Below are positions 7,662 through 15,106 of a DNA stretch of 64,000 nt, piece by piece. This stretch comes from Streptomyces katrae (GTDB taxonomy: Bacteria > Actinomycetota > Actinomycetes > Streptomycetales > Streptomycetaceae): positions 103,819-167,818 of the forward strand of contig NZ_JNZY01000013.1 in the NCBI RefSeq assembly GCF_000717655.1. Reading direction: 5' to 3'. How positions within the stretch are numbered: the first letter of the stretch is position 1; each line of letters begins with the position of its first letter. The notes under the pieces are model-generated. The model had not been told where the DNA came from, made no database searches, and was given only the letters and a program-made list of their open reading frames with translations. Position numbers and translations under genes: made by a program.

Positions 7662-10196
7662 TCAGAGCAATCCGTCCCACATCTGCTCCAGAAGCACCGA
7701 CCACCAGCTCTCCGGCGACGCCAGCGCCGCACTGTCGAGCCCGGCCAGATTCGTCTGGAAATCGACGGTCCAGCGCCCCGCCTGCTCCGGCGTCAGATGC
7801 TGGCGCAGACGCCACATGTGACCCAGCATCGCCAGCGAACGGGCGAACTGCGGCAGGCTCGAATTCACGAACTGCGGCGGCACCGGCGCACCGCCCGGAC
7901 CGGCCTCCACCGGAACCGCCACTATGTGCGCCGTCCCGTACTGCACGCACAACGCCTTGCCGAAGTCACTGCCCACGACCAGGTACGAACCCGCGTCCGA
8001 CGCCGGCTGCACCTGCCGCTGCGCAGCCAGCTCCGCCAGCGTCGGCACCGGCTGGCCCGGCACCGCCTGCGCCCAGAAGAACGGCCCGAAGTCCGTCGGC
8101 AGACCCGCCCACACCAGCGTCTGCGCCACGATCTCCGGCACACCCTGGCGGGACACCGCCCGCTGGTCGAAACGGAACACACCCTGCGGACCGAACGCCC
8201 CGGCCAGCTCCGCGCCGATGGCATCCAACGGAATCGCCGGCTGCAGCGGCACCTGCTGCAACGGCGCCCGTACCGGCGCAGGACGCGCCGGGCCGTCCGC
8301 CACCTGGTGCAGCTCACCCTGATGGGTCAGCAGATGCCGCATGCCCTGCTGACGACCCGCATGGTCCTGGCCGTACGGGGCCACGCTCGTGATCCGGACC
8401 TGCGGCCAGGTCTCCCGGATCATCCGCGCGCAATAACCGCCGGGCAGCTCGCACGACTCCAGCTCGGTGTGCAGTTCCAGCACCTGCTGCGGCGGCACGT
8501 TCATCGCCCGCAGCTCGTGCAGGATCTGCCACTCCGGGTGCGGCGTACCCGGCGCGGAACGCCGGATGAGCTGCTGCTCGGAGCCGTCCGGCGCGCGGTA
8601 GCGCAGCACGGCCTGGTAGCCGGGGCCGACCGTGGGCACACCGGCGGGCGCCGGGGGCTGCGGCGCGGGGCCGGGACCGGCCTGCGGCTGCCCGGGCGGG
8701 CCGGGAGGCGCGGGCGGCTGACCCGTCACGGCCGGACCGGCCAGCATCGTCGCGGCATGGTCGAGCCCGCCCCCGGGCGCACCGGGCGCCCCCGGCGGAC
8801 CGGGCGGCTGGGGTACGCCGGGACCCGCGAGCATGGTGGCTGCCTGATGGGCCGAGCCACCGGGGGCCCCGGGCGGGCCGGGAGGCGCGGGCGGCTGACC
8901 CGCGCCCGGGGCCCCGGGCGGACCGGGAGGCGCGGGCGGCTGACCCGTCACGGCGGGACCGGCCAGCATCGTGGCGGCATGATCCAGCCCACGCCCCAGC
9001 GAACCCGGAGCACCGGGCGGACCGGGCGGCGCAGGCGGCTGACCCGCACCGGGAGCACCCGGCGGACCGGGCGGACCCGGAGGCGCAGGCTGACCCGTCA
9101 CGGCCGGACCCGCCAGCATCGTGGCGGCATGATCCAGCCCACGCCCCAGCGAACCCGGAGCACCGGGCGGACCGGGCGGCGCAGGCGGCTGACCCGCACC
9201 AGGAGCACCGGGAGCACCCGGCGGACCGGGCGGACCCGGAGGCGCAGGCTGACCCGTCACGGCCGGACCCGCCAGCATCGTCGCGGCATGGTCGAGCCCG
9301 CCGCCAGGCGCACCGGGAACCCCCGGAGCACCAGGCGCACCGGGAGCCCCCGGCGGACCGGGCGGCGTCACCGGCTGCGCGCCCGGCCGGGAGACCTGGG
9401 CCTTGCTCGTCGGCGCATCGGCGATGGACCCGGAATCCGGGCCCGCGTCGGCCCCGAGGTGCAGGGCCGGCGCGATCGCCGTCCTGGGGAGCCGGCTGCC
9501 CCCGGGAATCAGCGCGGTCTTCGCCTCCGAGGCCCCGCCGGGCGGCGGCGCCACGTCCTCCAGGTCCGACCCCGACAGCGGCGGCGCGAACACCGTCGCG
9601 GGCAGCGGTACGGACACGTCGTCCGCACCGGGATTCACATCGGTCCCGGCCCACGGCGTGGCCCCGACGGGCACCCCGTCGTTGGCCGTCGGCTCGTACG
9701 GCACCTCGCGGCGCAGCGGCACCGCCTCCACCGGCTCGGGCGCGGACGCCCGAACGGGCTCCGGCGCAGCCGGAACCGCAGGCTCCGAAGCAGGCACGGC
9801 GGCAGGGGCAGGGGCCGCCGGGATCCCCGCCCGGTCCGCCGCCTCCTGCAGCCACTCCGGCGGACTCAGCATGAACGAGGTCTGCTCCGAGTCGATCCGC
9901 GGCGACGGCACCGACGCCTCCGCCACCGGGGCGGCCGCAGCCCCGTACTCCTCCTCGTACCGGCGGATCACCTCACCCACCGGCAGCCCCGGCCACAACG
10001 TCACCTCACCGCTGTCCCGCGCGATGACCAGCCTCTGCCGGCCCCCACCGGACACCGGACCGGCCGCACGGTCCTCCGCCCACACCACGAACCCGAGCCC
10101 GAACTCCCGTACGCGCACCTCGCGGTGCTGGTACGCGGGCAGGTCCCCGTTGATCCACTCCTCGGCGCGCTCCTGCGCCTGCGCAAACGTCACCAT
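7662..10196 (-). CDS. Imm35-like / collagen-like / deaminase / SUKH-4-like fusion protein
   Basis: Large 844 aa polymorphic-toxin-system protein. Residues about 1-85 (VTFAQAQERAEEWIN to VGEVIRRYEEEYG) resemble the Imm35/YrhB immunity family. A low-complexity region carries five ATMLAGP blocks separated by Gly-Pro-Pro/Gly-Ala-Pro triplets (roughly 270-515). Then comes a deaminase-like domain with H553-P-E555 and Cys582/Cys589 (SCELPGGYC), candidate zinc ligands and catalytic Glu of the XOO_2897-like or related nucleic-acid deaminases. The C-terminus (about 660-844, ending PESWWSVLLEQMWDGLL) resembles SUKH-4. No signal peptide, WXG or membrane segment is seen. ATG at 10196 lies 7 nt after the WHH-SUKH stop with GGAGGGG upstream, so the two form an operon. 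Domain names rest on motif recognition. Confidence 0.78.
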   Translation of the reverse strand: MVTFAQAQERAEEWINGDLPAYQHREVRVREFGLGFVVWAEDRAAGPVSGGGRQRLVIARDSGEVTLWPGLPVGEVIRRYEEEYGAAAAPVAEASVPSPRIDSEQTSFMLSPPEWLQEAADRAGIPAAPAPAAVPASEPAVPAAPEPVRASAPEPVEAVPLRREVPYEPTANDGVPVGATPWAGTDVNPGADDVSVPLPATVFAPPLSGSDLEDVAPPPGGASEAKTALIPGGSRLPRTAIAPALHLGADAGPDSGSIADAPTSKAQVSRPGAQPVTPPGPPGAPGAPGAPGVPGAPGGGLDHAATMLAGPAVTGQPAPPGPPGPPGAPGAPGAGQPPAPPGPPGAPGSLGRGLDHAATMLAGPAVTGQPAPPGPPGPPGAPGAGQPPAPPGPPGAPGSLGRGLDHAATMLAGPAVTGQPPAPPGPPGAPGAGQPPAPPGPPGAPGGSAHQAATMLAGPGVPQPPGPPGAPGAPGGGLDHAATMLAGPAVTGQPPAPPGPPGQPQAGPGPAPQPPAPAGVPTVGPGYQAVLRYRAPDGSEQQLIRRSAPGTPHPEWQILHELRAMNVPPQQVLELHTELESCELPGGYCARMIRETWPQVRITSVAPYGQDHAGRQQGMRHLLTHQGELHQVADGPARPAPVRAPLQQVPLQPAIPLDAIGAELAGAFGPQGVFRFDQRAVSRQGVPEIVAQTLVWAGLPTDFGPFFWAQAVPGQPVPTLAELAAQRQVQPASDAGSYLVVGSDFGKALCVQYGTAHIVAVPVEAGPGGAPVPPQFVNSSLPQFARSLAMLGHMWRLRQHLTPEQAGRWTVDFQTNLAGLDSAALASPESWWSVLLEQMWDGLL
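8650..9390. repeat. Imperfect tandem repeats encoding collagen-like Gly-Pro tract
   Basis: In-gene repeat array inside the deaminase-SUKH-4 fusion. The block encoding HAATMLAGP recurs five times, at about 8742, 8829, 8963, 9112 and 9272 (intervals 87, 134, 149, 160 bp). The spacers encode GPPGAPG and QPPAPPGPP units. Units 3-5 are nearly identical at DNA level, suggesting recent slippage or unequal recombination. Confidence 0.85.
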
Positions 10197-10203
10197 CGCG
10201 CCG

Positions 10204-11217
10204 TCACCCCTCCACCGGTGCCGCACCCGGCCCCGCAACCGACCCCGACACGGGAACCGAGCGTGCGAATCCGCCGTCCACCATCAGACCGGCCACCGTC
10301 TCCAACTCCGGCGGGTTCCCCGCCAACCGCTCGAGGAAGGCATCGAAATCGGCACCGCACGGCAGCAACAACCGCTCCACGCGCTCCTGCACCGACCAGC
10401 CGTCCCGGTCGCGGGCGTCGTCGTACGGGGAGAACCACACCGAGCCGATCGCCTCGCCCTTCACCTTCACCGCGAGCAGACCCCCCTGGACGAAGGCCAC
10501 GCACAGGTAGTCCTTCGTCAGGTGGTCCCGCAGACACTTGTTGACGTACACGAGGTCGTTGACCGCCGCCTCCTCACGCACCGTGAAGAAAGGCTGGTCC
10601 ACCAGCAGACCGAGCTCCACGTCGAGACCCGCGCCCACCGGCGCACAGCCGCCCGCAGCCTTCAGGAACGCGCGGTACGCCTCCGGCAGCCGGTAACCGA
10701 GGTCCTCCTCGACACCCTGCACCGCCTCCTCGGCCACCGACACCACCGACTTCGGCAGCCCCAGGTGCACCGGACGCACCTCCTGCAACGGCCGCGTCCC
10801 ACGCTTCTCGTGGTCGACCGGCGCCGTCGCCAGCCCCGCGTGATGCCGCAGCAGCGCCTTCACCTCGACCGGGACCAGCTCCATCCGCCGCGTCCCCGCC
10901 ACGTGGTGCCAGGTCCAGCCGTGCGGGGTCGCCACCGGCCCGACGGTGTCCCACAGCGCATGGCCGGCCGCATGCATCGCCGCGTTCGCGGACACACAGT
11001 CCGTCAGCCGCAGCTCGTCCACACCGAAGCCCTCCGGCGGCTCGGCGATCTCCACCGCCGCACGCGCGTACGGGGAGAAGTCGGGATGTCCGTCCCCGTC
11101 CATCCGCACACCGTGGGGATGCCGAGCGGCCCGGACCGGGTCCGGGAAATGCACGACCTGCCCCGAATACGCGGCGTTGGGTGGCGCGGCCTGCTGCCCG
11201 AGCCGACCTGTCGTCAT
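10204..11217 (-). CDS. WHH (HNH/EndoVII) nuclease-SUKH immunity fusion
   Basis: Single protein joining a toxin-type nuclease to an immunity-type domain. Residues about 17-130 look like an HNH/EndoVII toxin: GHPDFSPYARAAVEI, DELRLTDCVSAN, then the WHH signature in GWTWHHV (W103-H104-H105) and a downstream H125/H126 in LLRHHAGLA. Residues about 150-310 match the SMI1/KNR4 (SUKH) fold, with GYRLPEAYRAFLKAAGG as the classic core. The 337 aa have no leader or secretion domain. GGGGG lies upstream of the ATG at 11217. It is first in an operon with the deaminase fusion and diverges from the YwqJ/SUKH-3 pair. Whether the nuclease is active or a self-neutralised sensor cannot be told. Confidence 0.82.
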   Translation of the reverse strand: MTTGRLGQQAAPPNAAYSGQVVHFPDPVRAARHPHGVRMDGDGHPDFSPYARAAVEIAEPPEGFGVDELRLTDCVSANAAMHAAGHALWDTVGPVATPHGWTWHHVAGTRRMELVPVEVKALLRHHAGLATAPVDHEKRGTRPLQEVRPVHLGLPKSVVSVAEEAVQGVEEDLGYRLPEAYRAFLKAAGGCAPVGAGLDVELGLLVDQPFFTVREEAAVNDLVYVNKCLRDHLTKDYLCVAFVQGGLLAVKVKGEAIGSVWFSPYDDARDRDGWSVQERVERLLLPCGADFDAFLERLAGNPPELETVAGLMVDGGFARSVPVSGSVAGPGAAPVEG

Positions 11218-11447
11218 GGCGGTAGCCCCCTGCTGGATCTGGCTGGTTCACCACAGCCTATGTGCTCCGGCAAGAGCGTCACCCGCCCACGACCCCCGCA
11301 CCCGCGCGAGGGCCAGGAACATCCGAATTGATACGAATATTCGACCCCGCTTCCACACGACAGGGGACATTTGACAGGCTGTCCCCTCAGCACGGGGGCG
11401 TGCGCGACAGCGGCCACCACCGCCGCCACGGGAGGGAAGACGCGACC
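11218..11447. promoter_or_regulatory. Divergent control region of the toxin/immunity island
   Basis: 230 nt between the two divergent operons. It contains the 10-bp palindrome CGAATATTCG (11334-11343) in a short AT-rich patch. It also has an inverted repeat AGGGGACA...TGTCCCCT (11362-11387, 10-nt loop) whose loop holds TTGACA, a possible -35 for the YwqJ operon. TTGATA at 11328 is another candidate -35. No regulator gene is adjacent. The assignments are inference from sequence shape. Confidence 0.45.
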
Positions 11448-12020
11448 ATGCAGAACACCGCCACACGCACAGACACGGCCGACGGCGCCTCGGGAACGGG
11501 CGGCCACGGCACACAGGCGACCGGCCGGCCCGCCGGAGACCCACGCCTGCGCTGGAGCAGCACCGACAGCCGGCCCACAGCCCCCGTCCTGCGCTTCCGC
11601 CGCGACGGCATCCTCCCCACCGTCGCCGCAGCCCTCTCCGTACGCGGCGAAACCCTCACCGGCACCGCCGGCAAAGCCGACCACCCACCCGCACTCCACC
11701 CCCTCGTCCAGGACTTCCTCGACACCCTCACCAGCGGCCAGCGGGAACGCTTCACCGGCCGCTGCCCCGAAGCCATCCTGCTCTCCCGCCACCTCACCGC
11801 CGCCGAAGGCGCCCGCAGCCGCCGCGCCTCCCGCAAACCCCTCACCGCGAACGAAGCCCGCCGCTCCCTCAAACACGCCAAGATCACCGCCCGCCGCATC
11901 CGCGAGGACGGCGACCCGCTCCACGGCAGCTACGCACCCCCCTGCCGCTCCTGCGAAGCCCTCCTCGCCCACTTCGGCGTACGCGCCGTCGACCTCACCC
12001 CCGCCTCAGAGAAGGCCTGA
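11448..12020 (+). CDS. YwqJ-like deaminase
   Basis: Probable nucleic-acid or nucleotide deaminase of the YwqJ family, common as the toxin tip of polymorphic toxins. Zinc and catalytic residues are visible: GRCPEAILLSRHL gives Cys106 and Glu108, and PPCRSCEALL gives Cys166 and Cys169. The domain spans about 45-182. The 190 aa form a free-standing deaminase with only about 45 variable residues before it, so there is no secretion or delivery module. GGGAGGGAAG lies about 12 nt upstream of the ATG; longer open frame 5' of it is intergenic. The SUKH-3 gene follows after 11 nt, a classic toxin-then-immunity order. Activity on DNA, RNA or free nucleotides is not predictable. Confidence 0.85.
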   Translation: MQNTATRTDTADGASGTGGHGTQATGRPAGDPRLRWSSTDSRPTAPVLRFRRDGILPTVAAALSVRGETLTGTAGKADHPPALHPLVQDFLDTLTSGQRERFTGRCPEAILLSRHLTAAEGARSRRASRKPLTANEARRSLKHAKITARRIREDGDPLHGSYAPPCRSCEALLAHFGVRAVDLTPASEKA

Positions 12021-12031
12021 CCCCCACGACC

Positions 12032-12544
12032 ATGACCACCTCCTCCGCCTCCTACGACCGCTCCTCGGCCACCCGTTTCCCCGCCGCCGTGGACACCGCC
12101 CTGCGCACCGCCGGCTGGGAGCCCGGCCGCTGGGACATCAAGCAGGCCGAGTTCTGGGCCGACGCCCTCCGGGACCACACCACCCCCGCCGGACACCGGC
12201 ACACCGTCTTCCCCGCCGCCGTCGAGGCATGGGCCGAATTCGGCGGGCTCACCGTCACCGCCCCCGGCCCGGGCCGCCAGATAGCGCCGGTCCCCGTGCG
12301 CCTGGACCCCCTCACCGGACTCCACCTCGCACGCACCTTCGCCGACCTCGGCCGCGCCCTGTCCACCGAGCTCTGCCCCCTCGGCGTCGACGCCGACGCC
12401 GGCTCGCACCTCGCCATCGACCGCGAAGGCCGCGTCTACGGCATCGACCACACCGGCGACTGGTACCTCGGCGGCGCCCTGGACGAAGCCCTGACCCTCC
12501 TCCTGACCGGCCTCCAACCCACCCGCCTCACGACGGCCCCCTGA
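12032..12544 (+). CDS. SUKH-3 immunity protein
   Basis: Predicted immunity protein for the YwqJ-like deaminase immediately upstream. It matches SUKH-3 across its length: TRFPAAVDTALRTAGWEPGR at the start, FPAAVEAWAEFGGLTV in the middle, GPGRQIAPVPVRLDP, then LAIDREGRVYGIDHTGDWYLGG near the C-terminus, which are the conserved blocks of that family. The 170 aa are of family length, soluble and cytoplasmic. Start ATG at 12032; separation from the toxin stop is 11 nt, so co-translation is likely. SUKH-3 proteins usually bind cognate nuclease or deaminase toxins. Confidence 0.88.
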   Translation: MTTSSASYDRSSATRFPAAVDTALRTAGWEPGRWDIKQAEFWADALRDHTTPAGHRHTVFPAAVEAWAEFGGLTVTAPGPGRQIAPVPVRLDPLTGLHLARTFADLGRALSTELCPLGVDADAGSHLAIDREGRVYGIDHTGDWYLGGALDEALTLLLTGLQPTRLTTAP

Positions 12545-12824
12545 CCCCCACCCCGGCCGCAGCCCCGGGCGACGACCGCCCAGGGCGCACCCCGGCCGGG
12601 CCCCCGGCCACGCAACGGCCGGGACACAGCCGAGCCCAGCGGCCGGAAGCAGCGGCCGTCCCGCCCCGCCCGCGGCGGCGGCCGCCATCGGCGCGGCACG
12701 GAACGGCCGGGCATCGGCCATCGGGCACCGGCACCGGCACCGGCACCAAGGCCAGCACGGGTCAGCCCATCGGCCAGAGCATCGAGCCGCGACCAGCGGC
12801 TCGGGCTCCAGGCCCCGGTTCCCC
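12545..12824. other. Intergenic, GC-rich, no gene seen
   Basis: 280 nt between the convergent SUKH-3 and histidine-kinase genes. It contains only GC-rich low-complexity sequence, including about five tandem GGCACC units near 12725-12748. I see no clean terminator and no plausible small gene. Confidence 0.6.
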
Positions 12825-14114
12825 CTACGCCCGCCTCGGGCCGCCCGGCAGCACCGCCGAGACCTTGAAGCCACCCTCATCCGTCGGACCGGACACGAAC
12901 ACCCCGCCCAGCCCGAGCACCCGCTCCCGCATCCCGACCAGCCCGTTCCCGCCACTCGGCAGCCCCGGCTGCACCACATCCGCCCCGCACGGCCCGTTCT
13001 CCACCTGCATGGCCACCTCACCCTCCCGATGAGCCAGCCGCACCACGACCGTCGCCCCCGGCGCATGCTTGTGGCAGTTGGTCAGCGCCTCCTGCACCAC
13101 CCGGTACGCCGTCTGCTCCACCTCCGCCGGATACCCCTCCCCCACACCCCGCACATCCAGCTCCACGACCATCCCGGCCGCCCGAGACTGCCCCACCAGC
13201 GCCTCCAGCTCACCCAGCGAAGGCCCCGGCCCGTCCTCGAAACTCCCCACCAACGCAGCCACCGGCACCACCGCAGCAGAAGCAGTCGCAGGAGCCCGCT
13301 TCGGCGACTCGGCCGCCCGCAGCACCCCCAACATCTCCCGCAGCTCCGTCAACGCCTGCCGCCCCATGTCACCCACCAGCGCCGCATTCTTCGCCGCCCG
13401 CGCCGGATCCCTCGCCGCCACCGCCTCCAGCGCCGCCGCATGCACCACCATCAGCGACACCCGGTGCGCCACCACGTCGTGCATCTCCCGCGCGATCCGC
13501 GTCCGCTCCTCCGTACGAGCCCACTCGGCCCGCTCCTCCGCCCGGTCCGCGAGCAGCGACAGCTCCCGCTCCAGCGAATCCGCCCGCTCCTGCAGGCTCT
13601 CCATCAGCCGGCGCCGCGCCCCTATGTACAGACCCAGCAGCACCGGCGGCACGGTCAGCGCCACCGCCACGAACACCGACAGCACGATGACGAGCGAACG
13701 CGAGGCCCCCTGGTCCCCGCTGGTCCGCACGTACATCACCACGAACGTCGCGACCAGCGACATCGACGTCAGCGTCGCCGTGATCCGCCGAGGCACCTCG
13801 CAGGCGGCCAGCGTGTACAGCCCCACCACCCCGAGCAGGAACCCCATCGCGGCCGGCGACACGGCGATCCCCACCAGCACCACCGCGATCGGCCAGCGCC
13901 GCCGCAGTACGAGCGTGGACCCCACCAGCAGCCCGAACAGCACCCCGACCGCCACCGGCACCCCGGCCTCGCGCGCGAACGGCACCCCCTCGACGGCGCA
14001 CTCGACGGCGGACACCACCGCCAGCCCCACATCGAGCACGGCCCCCCGCCGCCGCTCCCACCACAAGGGCCCGTCGCGCCCGGCCCCACCCTGCTCTTCC
14101 CCCGAAACGGTCAT
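12825..14114 (-). CDS. Sensor histidine kinase, NarL/DesK-type (orphan)
   Basis: Membrane sensor kinase of the HisKA_3 class. The N-terminal half has about six hydrophobic segments (residues about 25-195). A signalling helix follows, then the dimerisation/phosphoacceptor motif RIAREMHDVVAHRVSLM, whose His after EM is phosphorylated. The HATPase domain shows the N box in VVQEALTNCHKHAP and a G box in GGNGLVGMRERV. It is 429 aa from ATG 14114. Such kinases normally sit next to a LuxR-type response regulator, but none adjoins: the neighbours are SUKH-3 and a decayed gene. Its partner is therefore elsewhere or lost. The signal is unknown. Confidence 0.88.
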   Translation of the reverse strand: MTVSGEEQGGAGRDGPLWWERRRGAVLDVGLAVVSAVECAVEGVPFAREAGVPVAVGVLFGLLVGSTLVLRRRWPIAVVLVGIAVSPAAMGFLLGVVGLYTLAACEVPRRITATLTSMSLVATFVVMYVRTSGDQGASRSLVIVLSVFVAVALTVPPVLLGLYIGARRRLMESLQERADSLERELSLLADRAEERAEWARTEERTRIAREMHDVVAHRVSLMVVHAAALEAVAARDPARAAKNAALVGDMGRQALTELREMLGVLRAAESPKRAPATASAAVVPVAALVGSFEDGPGPSLGELEALVGQSRAAGMVVELDVRGVGEGYPAEVEQTAYRVVQEALTNCHKHAPGATVVVRLAHREGEVAMQVENGPCGADVVQPGLPSGGNGLVGMRERVLGLGGVFVSGPTDEGGFKVSAVLPGGPRRA

Positions 14115-14245
14115 GCCGTCCAGCGTACGCAGGGCCCCCAGCACAGAAGCGAACGGAATTCCGGGAAACCGGAGGCAATCGCACGTACGGCTGAATCGTC
14201 CGCTGAGCGAGACCTGAAGCCCGCATTCCGGACGACATTGGCGAC

Positions 14246-14915
14246 ATGACCGAAATCCGACGTCGCCCCGGCGACGGCACAGGCGGCCTCCGCACCGGCG
14301 CCGCAACCTTCGAGCAGCTCCGCGAGCAGGCTGTGGCCCTGCGCCGCGAGGGCCTCAGCCGCCGCCAGATCCGCGACCGCCTGAGCGTCCACAACAACGA
14401 CATCCTGGGCCGCCTGCTGGACGGCGAACCCGCCCCGGAATGGACGAAGCGCCCGAACGCGAAGGACGACCTCCGCGACCGCGCCCGCGAACTCCGCCTC
14501 CAGGGCATGACCTACGACCAGATCCAGGTCGAGCTGGGCTGCTCGAAGAGCTCGATCTCCCTCTGGGTCCGCGACCCTCCGAGGCAGGAGAGGCATCGCG
14601 CCCCGGAAGAAGCCTCGGCCATTGCGCGGCGGGGGTGGGATCGCACCCTCGAAGTCCGCGAGCAGGCCCGTCGCGAGACCAAACGGGCTGCGACCGCAGA
14701 GATCGGCGCCATGTCGGAGCATGAACTCTTCCTCGTGGGCGTCGGCCTCTACTGGTCCGAGGGCGAAAACCACCCGGGAGAACACCGGTGAGAGCTACTA
14801 CGGCTGCCTGGCCGTTCGCGTACTCCAAAGCGCCGGTCTGTACCGTCGCATTGAAGGCTGGTGGTGCGGCATAGTAGGGGCTGCATCGCAGTTCGATCAG
14901 CCAAATCGGACATAA
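14246..14915 (+). pseudogene. Helix-turn-helix (homing-endonuclease-like) gene, internally deleted
   Basis: The open frame from ATG 14246 codes 181 aa with two helix-turn-helix-like blocks (ALRREGLSRRQIRDRLSVH; RLQGMTYDQIQVELGCSKSS, followed by SISLWVRD). It then reaches AEIGAMSEHELFLVGVGLYW and stops at 14791. The rest of the family's C-terminus continues in another frame at about 14790-14915: GESYYGCLAVRVLQSAGLYR, then RIEGWWCGIVGAA. In the Streptomyces relatives I recall (about 250-270 aa), roughly 80-90 residues lie between these blocks. So an internal deletion with frameshift has removed the middle. It lies directly beside tRNA-Gln. A functional truncated DNA-binding protein is possible but less likely. 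Confidence 0.7.
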
Positions 14916-14926
14916 ATAGCGAACTA

Positions 14927-14997
14927 TCCCGAGTCGTCTAATGGCAGGACAAATGGTTTTGGTCCATTGAATGAGGGTTCGATTCCTTCCTCGGGAG
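14927..14997 (+). tRNA. tRNA-Gln (UUG)
   Basis: Cloverleaf: acceptor TCCCGAG/CTCGGGA, anticodon stem AATGG/CCATT with loop TTTTGGT giving anticodon UUG, and a T arm GAGGG-TTCGATT-CCTTC. It is 71 nt without encoded CCA, discriminator G. It sits between the decayed HTH gene and glmU. A strong hairpin follows 12 nt downstream. Confidence 0.93.
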
Positions 14998-15008
14998 CGT
15001 CGCAAGCT

Positions 15009-15036
15009 CGGGTCCTGACCGGTCGGTCGGGACCCG
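15009..15036 (+). terminator. Terminator after tRNA-Gln
   Basis: 12-bp stem CGGGTCCTGACC / GGTCGGGACCCG (one G-T pair) with loop GGTC, starting 12 nt past the tRNA and ahead of glmU. There is no long T run, as usual in Streptomyces. Confidence 0.75.
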
Positions 15037-15106
15037 GCTTCGTTTCCGGGGTGCGGCCCCCCGGTATCCTTCACGGGTCCACCACCCGAAGCCGAAGGGC
15101 ATCCCC

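Noticed and set aside
8650..9390. Regular repeats that could suggest a CRISPR array
   Set aside because: Unequal unit lengths, in-frame coding as Gly-Pro repeats, and no unique spacers or cas genes.
7662..12544. Secreted contact-dependent toxin (Rhs, WXG or T7-type) locus
   Set aside because: No signal peptide, WXG/LXG, RHS repeat or secretion gene was found in or beside the four proteins.
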